A DNA stretch of 64,000 bases, from the NCBI GenBank assembly GCA_002189035.1, contig NEEC01000002.1, forward strand, positions 4,921,001 through 4,985,000. The letters are read 5' to 3'. The translations under genes were made by a program, and so were the position numbers. This DNA is from Utricularia gibba (Eukaryota; Streptophyta; Magnoliopsida; Lamiales; Lentibulariaceae). Below the pieces are notes generated by a model. The model was not told the DNA's origin. It ran no database searches and saw only the letters and a list, made by a program, of their open reading frames with translations. The number at the start of each line of letters is the position of its first letter. The first letter of the stretch is position 1. This document shows positions 59,150 through 64,000 of the stretch, piece by piece.

Positions 59150-59480
59150 TTCATCAAACACATTGTGGGTTCTTTAAGAAGGGACTGACCCTCTTCCAAC
59201 AAATCAACGTTAATAACATTAAAAAAAAAAAAACTGAAACTGCTAACTCCACGTAAAGAACACGATTTCAATTTTCCCCTTTCTCACCCATAGTTTCAAT
59301 ACTTAACTCCCCAATTCAAGGAGTTTCCAATGAAGAGTACCACTACATTACTGACACAAACCAGATATCGACCCGAGAAATGAACCTGAACTGAATGAGG
59401 AACACTCTGCTTTGATAAAACGCAATACGGAAGAGCGCGGGCCACAGCGGACTAGAAAACGGTAGATCCTGGGGTCATAG
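59150..59480 (-). promoter_or_regulatory. Probable PYRB 5' leader with intron / proximal promoter
   Basis: GC-richer sequence at 59340-59530, upstream of PYRB, includes a donor-like minus TTCAG|GTTCATTTC near 59375. A long T tract on the minus strand (59221-59232) and GGAAG|AGGG (about 59200) could be the acceptor side. This would be a leader intron; the call is inference. The 119-codon frame across it has no recognisable product. Confidence 0.35.
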
Positions 59481-59759
59481 TGTGTTTTGAATCTCTCATA
59501 GCTGACTCGGGCCGGCGGTTTGTGATGAAAACCCGCTTTGGTGGAACGGGCAGTGCCCGTTATCGGGTTCAAATGCATTTTTGTGTATTTTTTAGTATAT
59601 TGGATATAAATTTGGAAATTGGAATCCAATTCCAAAATTAAAGATTCTTCACTTATTTGATTGAGGAAATGGATATTGAATTTAGAAGAATTGTAATTAC
59701 TTTCCATATTTTTACCATATTTTCAATATCGAAATGATTGTAGGGAGAGATGTCAATCA

Positions 59760-60265
59760 AGTGGTTACTAGTTTCTTTAAAAAATTAAATTAATTATACA
59801 TATATTCTTACAATATTTATTAAATGATATAATTTATCCCAATATGTTACTATTTACTGTTCAAAAATTGAATAAAATTGATTTTCACTGTTTAAAAAAT
59901 TGATAAATAATTTATTTCAATAAAATAGTGTCTACAAATTTTCAAAATGACAAAATTAATCTCAACAATCAAACTTGAATTTTTACTAGTAATTCACTAT
60001 TGCTTGCTTGCTACAGCCTATCACCGTTGAAGCAATCACATCATTATCCATTATTTCACCATTTTTCGTGCTTCCATATCATATTTATTTTTTTATAACA
60101 TATTTTTCTCTCATTTTCTTATACATCAAACATTTCACCATTTTACCTTCAACAATCACCATTAGAACAATCTAATATTTTGTGAATGTTCTTCCAAGTT
60201 TATTCTTCTATGGCTCCAAAAAAGAGAGCGCAACAGCACCTTTTGTTGATTCTTGAAATCAATAT
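59760..60265. other. AT-rich spacer
   Basis: No gene seen. Contains imperfect repeats of TTAAAAAATTGA and CATTTCACCATTTT. Confidence 0.35.
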
Positions 60266-60269
60266 CTTT

Positions 60270-60460
60270 GTTTCTACTTGGTTAAATATTTACAAAGACC
60301 TCATTGTAGGAATTGATCAAGATGAAGCAAGATTTTGAATAAGCGCAAAAGAGGTATTTGATGAAGGCTCACAAGATGTCCAGCATATAATAAATCTAGA
60401 CGCACTGCAAAAGAAATAGATTGAAGTTAGTCAATATGTTCATAAATTTGAGGGTCATTA
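60270..60460 (+). pseudogene. Myb/SANT-like (NAM-associated type) gene fragment
   Basis: One frame reads WLNIYKDLIVGIDQDEARF, a TGA in place of Trp, then SAKEVFDEGSQDVQ, LDALQKK, a TAG in place of Trp, then IEVSQYVHKFEGHY. Plant Harbinger-derived Myb/SANT-like proteins have SxDPIVGxxQ…FWxRIxxxF…RTxxxLxxRWxxIxxxVxKFxGxY. Both stops are single G-to-A changes of Trp codons. Sequence after 60460 is too decayed to assign. Confidence 0.5.
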
Positions 60461-61309
60461 TGTGCATGTCACGTCTTAACACACAAGTGGTTAGAACAAT
60501 GAAAAAGACATGGAATTGGCATTCAAATATATCATGCGAAGCTTTTTGGATATGATATGAACAAGATGAACCCTATACAAAGAGATTATTATGTTGAGGC
60601 AATGTCACAAGTTATGACATCCTGAGCAATTTCAAATGAAATATCATCTAGTGGAATTTCAAAGAATGAAACAAGTGCAAATGCTAGCAATCTTATGGAT
60701 ACACATGATGTTGATAACTTGGATGATAATGAATGAAGTAATAAATGTAGTTATAATTATGCGTCATATATAGTTCGTGTTTTATGCTTTACATTTCCAT
60801 GAATTCTAAAATCATTAATATTGAAAAATCAAATTGATCTTGATATATGTGATTGTGGATTGAGTTTACTTGCTACTGTTGCATATTTGGCTTTTCTTTT
60901 TATTCCTTTGAACTTGTGACTTGATGCCATTCTCGGATTTTCAATCTATTAATAAACAATCTATCAGTAAATATAACATGCAATCTATGATTCTTTCTGC
61001 TTCCTAACGTTTAGGTTGTCACGGTTGAAGAAAAAAAATCCTCTCTTCACAACTGATCACATTTTTAGAATGCACTGCATCAAATCTCATGATTTCTTTC
61101 ACCCACATTTCTCCAACTAAAAAACTTCATCAGATAATTCCATGTCATTTCCACCCATTCCTCCATCATTTTGAGTCATTAATGGAGTTGTTTTTAACAC
61201 ATTATTGATGGAGTGACCCACATAATAAACCTCATTGCATAAATACCATTCTACAAAAATGTTACTTATTGAATATCTCTATTTTTTAATTTCTTTGTTG
61301 AATATTTTT

Positions 61310-61435
61310 TTTCTTATTTTTTAATTAATTTTTTTAAATATATATATATATATATATTTCTTAATTAGTATATGCAAAATATTTTAAAATATATATATAT
61401 AAATTATATATATATATATATATAAATTAATAATT
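61310..61435. repeat. (TA)n microsatellite region
   Basis: Two long TATATA tracts near 61337-61358 and 61388-61425 in A/T-only sequence. Confidence 0.7.
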
Positions 61436-61626
61436 ATCTTCTCAAAAAATAAATTTCTAATTTTAATTTAAAACTTCATTTTGATTTCAAATAAATACAA
61501 AATTTTATAGAATATATTTTTCAAAATTTATATTTAAAAAATAATATATATACAAGATTGATATATTCAAGAGATATAGAAAGCTAACCTTAGAAGTAAT
61601 GGTTAATTTCCACAATACACATAGCC

Positions 61627-61857
61627 ATGAAGGTCATCTTCTCCCTTACATGTTTTGGATATTTGGGTCATGTATTGAAGAGTATGAGTATTGTCGACTT
61701 GTTATATAATGATAAAGCACATGTGTATGTTCGATACAACTACAAGCTGCTCATCACAATAGCTACCTTTGTAGGAAGATATTATTTTCCAATGACTTAT
61801 GCCATTGTAGATGAACCATCAGGTTCGATGAGCATATTATATCCATTCATCGCCTGA
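61627..61857 (+). pseudogene. MULE transposase fragment
   Basis: The frame reads VDLLYNDKAHVYVRYNYKLL, then ITIATFVGRYYFPMTYAIVD. It matches the MURA core (IDGTHLYGRYKYKLLIxxATDxNxxxFPLxYAIVDEE); the catalytic Asp region is degraded (NDKAHVY for IDGTHLY). It is cut on the right by the LTR-like element starting at 61855. It is a different MULE from the relic at 7147. Confidence 0.65.
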
Positions 61858-63134
61858 CAACACATATTTTTGAGTGTTTAGAGATAGGAAAATGACTCAT
61901 ATTTTGCTACCAAACTCAAGTTTTATTATGTATTTCTATGCTTTTGCGACTAGTACTAACGTTGCATCTTTACTTCTAGCTAGGACTGATGGGTGTGTAA
62001 ATCGGATCGGGATAATCGATCGTTGAAAAGGAGCCAAAAGGTGTTCTGAGATCCAAGCGCGGGTCAACAAACCGACAAGTGTCAGAGTTGTCAGCAGCGG
62101 CCATTTGGGACAGTTCGAAAAGTGGTCTAATTACGGCAATAAAAACCATTCAACAGTTATCTGAAAGCAGAACAATAGTAAGTATAGCAGGCATAGAAAG
62201 TAATCGACAAAATTCGGTCAAACTCATCTCATTTATAAATATAAGAAATCCTGCAGAAGAAAGGGTTGGACTCCAAGTTCTCTCACATATATCTTTTCTC
62301 CACCCTCGCCAGCTCAGTGGTTTTTTCGTTCTTTGATAGTTTCCATGTTAAAACCCCGTGTCTCTTTCATTTTTGTCGATTGCATCGCGACACACAACTC
62401 ATAAAATCGGTGTTCGCCCCTCTTACCGATTTTCGACCACAACAAGGACTAAATTGATTTAGTCTCAATCTTAACTCTAATAGTTCACCTAAGCAATGAA
62501 GAGCATGTCAACGACCCAAATCCCAAGGAGCCAAAAGAAAATAGTGGAGTGATAGAAGATGAGGACGAAATTTGAAAAGAAAGGATACCAAAATCCGAGG
62601 TGTCTTGGGACAAAGGGGGATGAACATGCTTATTGTTCACTAAACCACACTATCACTTAATCAGTCTACTTTTTTAATAGACCAGGATAGATACAGGAGG
62701 AGAATATAATGTTTTATATCATAAACAACCCTAATTAGAGGTAGACCAAAAATTAGGGAAAAATAAGGATTTGGTTGAACTTGAGTCTTTCCTTGTTAAG
62801 TGTGATTTTAAATTTGGGTGGTATAGTTATAATGATTAGCATACTACCTCTGAATGTCTCAAGTTATTACCTTATTTTATTTTAGATAAATATCTACTTT
62901 TACTTGTTTACTATCTTTTTGAATATTATTATCGAATTGCTTTAATTTTAGCTTAGACTAAATCTCTTATTCATGATACAAATTGAATGCACCAACCTTC
63001 ACACAACAAGCACATAGCTCTTTGTGTTCTGCCCTAGTGCACTATGCTCATATTAGTCATATAATTAAATGTGAATTAGGTTTATAAATTTATTTGATAA
63101 AAGAATCTGTAATCTTAACGACATTGCATAATCA
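61855..63134 (-). mobile_element. Family-1 LTR-like element, itself interrupted
   Basis: The plus strand starts TGACAACACATATTTTTGAG, parallel to 28805 (TGATAACACATATTTTCGAG), and follows the same blocks to TTTATAAATTTATTTGATAA and ATTGCATAATCA at the end. A 458-bp element (61987-62444) interrupts it. The target duplication is not clear. This is the fifth substantial family-1 copy in the window. Confidence 0.7.
61987..62444 (+). mobile_element. Solo LTR, 458 bp, with perfect target duplication
   Basis: Begins TGATGGGTGTG and ends GACCACAACA. Exact 5-bp duplication AGGAC at 61982-61986 and 62445-62449. TATAAATA at 62234-62241 is a good promoter position. The host element reads through perfectly when it is removed. 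Confidence 0.85.
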
Positions 63135-63139
63135 AAAAG

Positions 63140-64000
63140 ATCGACTTTTAGTCACTGCAAGTATGATGTCCAGTTTTCGAGAGCCTTATAAATACCATCG
63201 ATTATGTCTCTCACATGTACGCATGAATTGGTTGACACATTATAAGAGTCAGCATTGCATAGTTTAATATGAATTGCAGAAAATCCATCTTGTCGATATG
63301 AATTTTAATGGTTAATTGATACAATCCATTGGGGCATATCAATAATTAATGAATATCATCTAAACATGTAAACATTATCCTTGCAACCATACGCAACATG
63401 TAATTTATAAAAAAAAATATTTTATTTAATAAATTTTATAAAAGTGATTAGATCACTAATCTCATATTCCTACAAGTATGTCATAGTTTCAACATACAAC
63501 CGCAAAAATTCATCAATAAGCTATATTCGATGAAAATATTGGTTGCCGTATATAAGAGTAAATTCTGATATTTTCGAAATGAATTTCATTGTTATCCATC
63601 CTCATTCATGTGAAGCCAAATGTTGCAAGGCTATATGAATGACGTTAGAGATGACATACAATAACTTGCAAACAAGGACCAATGAATTGGATAACTGTTA
63701 GTTCAAACTCTAGAAGATCCACTACTCATTCGAATCATGAAAAATAAGAGGATCCATTTATTCATTTAACGTGAAATTCCTTATATGATAATGTTTATAA
63801 GGTACAAATGAAGACATCATCATTACTTGGACCACTTTTTTGATAAAATCAAGCACCACAATCAGTAAGCAACTCTTGAAACACAACTAAAAAATCTTAT
63901 CCCTAAAAGATGTTCGAATAATTGATAAAATAATTACAAATTTAAAATTTTTTATATTTTTTGTTCGATTTTAATTTCTGTATTTATTAAATTTGGTTGA
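63140..64000. other. Unassigned AT-rich end of window
   Basis: No gene, repeat array or recognisable transposon domain seen. Confidence 0.35.

Noticed and set aside
59348-59707. 119-codon minus-strand frame upstream of PYRB as a gene
   Set aside because: It overlaps the probable leader/promoter of PYRB, its N-terminal half is AT-rich low-complexity sequence, and no domain is recognisable.

Overview
This is a window of plant nuclear DNA, almost certainly from a flowering plant with an AT-rich, repeat-laden genome. The evidence is a spliced chloroplast-type aspartate carbamoyltransferase gene, a P-class pentatricopeptide-repeat gene, a CML42/43-type calmodulin-like gene, and a background of Ty1/copia, Ty3/gypsy, hAT, PIF/Harbinger and Mutator-like (MULE) relics. 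The species cannot be resolved from sequence alone.

Host genes are few and widely spaced. (1) An intact single-exon PPR gene lies at 4635-5870 (-). (2) A calmodulin-like gene lies at 16514-17046 (-), with a 1-base frameshift before its last EF-hand. (3) A 75-codon gene lies at 36469-36696 (+), with a short HABP4/PAI-RBP1-like GGHGGKFTW block. (4) A five-exon PYRB (aspartate carbamoyltransferase) gene lies at 57550-59122 (-) and appears complete at 383 codons. GC-rich islands at 3540-4260 and 8140-8460 may be exons or captured gene pieces; I could not name them.

The rest is nested transposon debris. From 1 to 3150 there are two foldback elements, a gypsy scrap and a copia gag remnant. From 6180 to 10500 there are a MITE, a copia gag relic, a MULE transposase relic, a hAT relic and a copia RT scrap. 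From 11.5 to 15.9 kb, LTR-like elements of three families are stacked inside one another. From 17.5 to 23.3 kb an antisense copia pol gene is split by LTR-like insertions with clear 5-bp target-site duplications. From 23.3 to 25.9 kb is a gypsy 3' end with its LTR. From 25.9 to 34 kb is an antisense copia element with PBS, PPT, YVDD and truncated LTRs, itself interrupted by two LTR-like insertions.

The most unusual part is 41-57 kb. A PIF/Harbinger transposase gene (42950-46480) is cut by two insertions with target-site duplications. Downstream lie two related, convergently oriented, decayed genes (47300-49051 + and 52961-54854 -). Each fuses a domain resembling the 'putative gypsy-type transposon' domain, a short coiled coil, and a plant FCP1/NIF-like HAD phosphatase domain with Asp-x-Asn in place of the usual Asp-x-Asp. 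The second copy is carried inside a delimited 4.89-kb hAT element (50186-55072; 14-bp terminal inverted repeats, 8-bp target duplication), beside a deleted hAT transposase gene. Three tandem arrays built on the same CCAGGCACCGCA core, with different periods, accompany these genes. The array inside the hAT is ten 56-bp units, each able to form a hairpin. The HAD-fusion gene, the hairpin arrays and the DNA-transposon carriers are my main candidate for something undescribed; every copy here carries stops or frameshifts.
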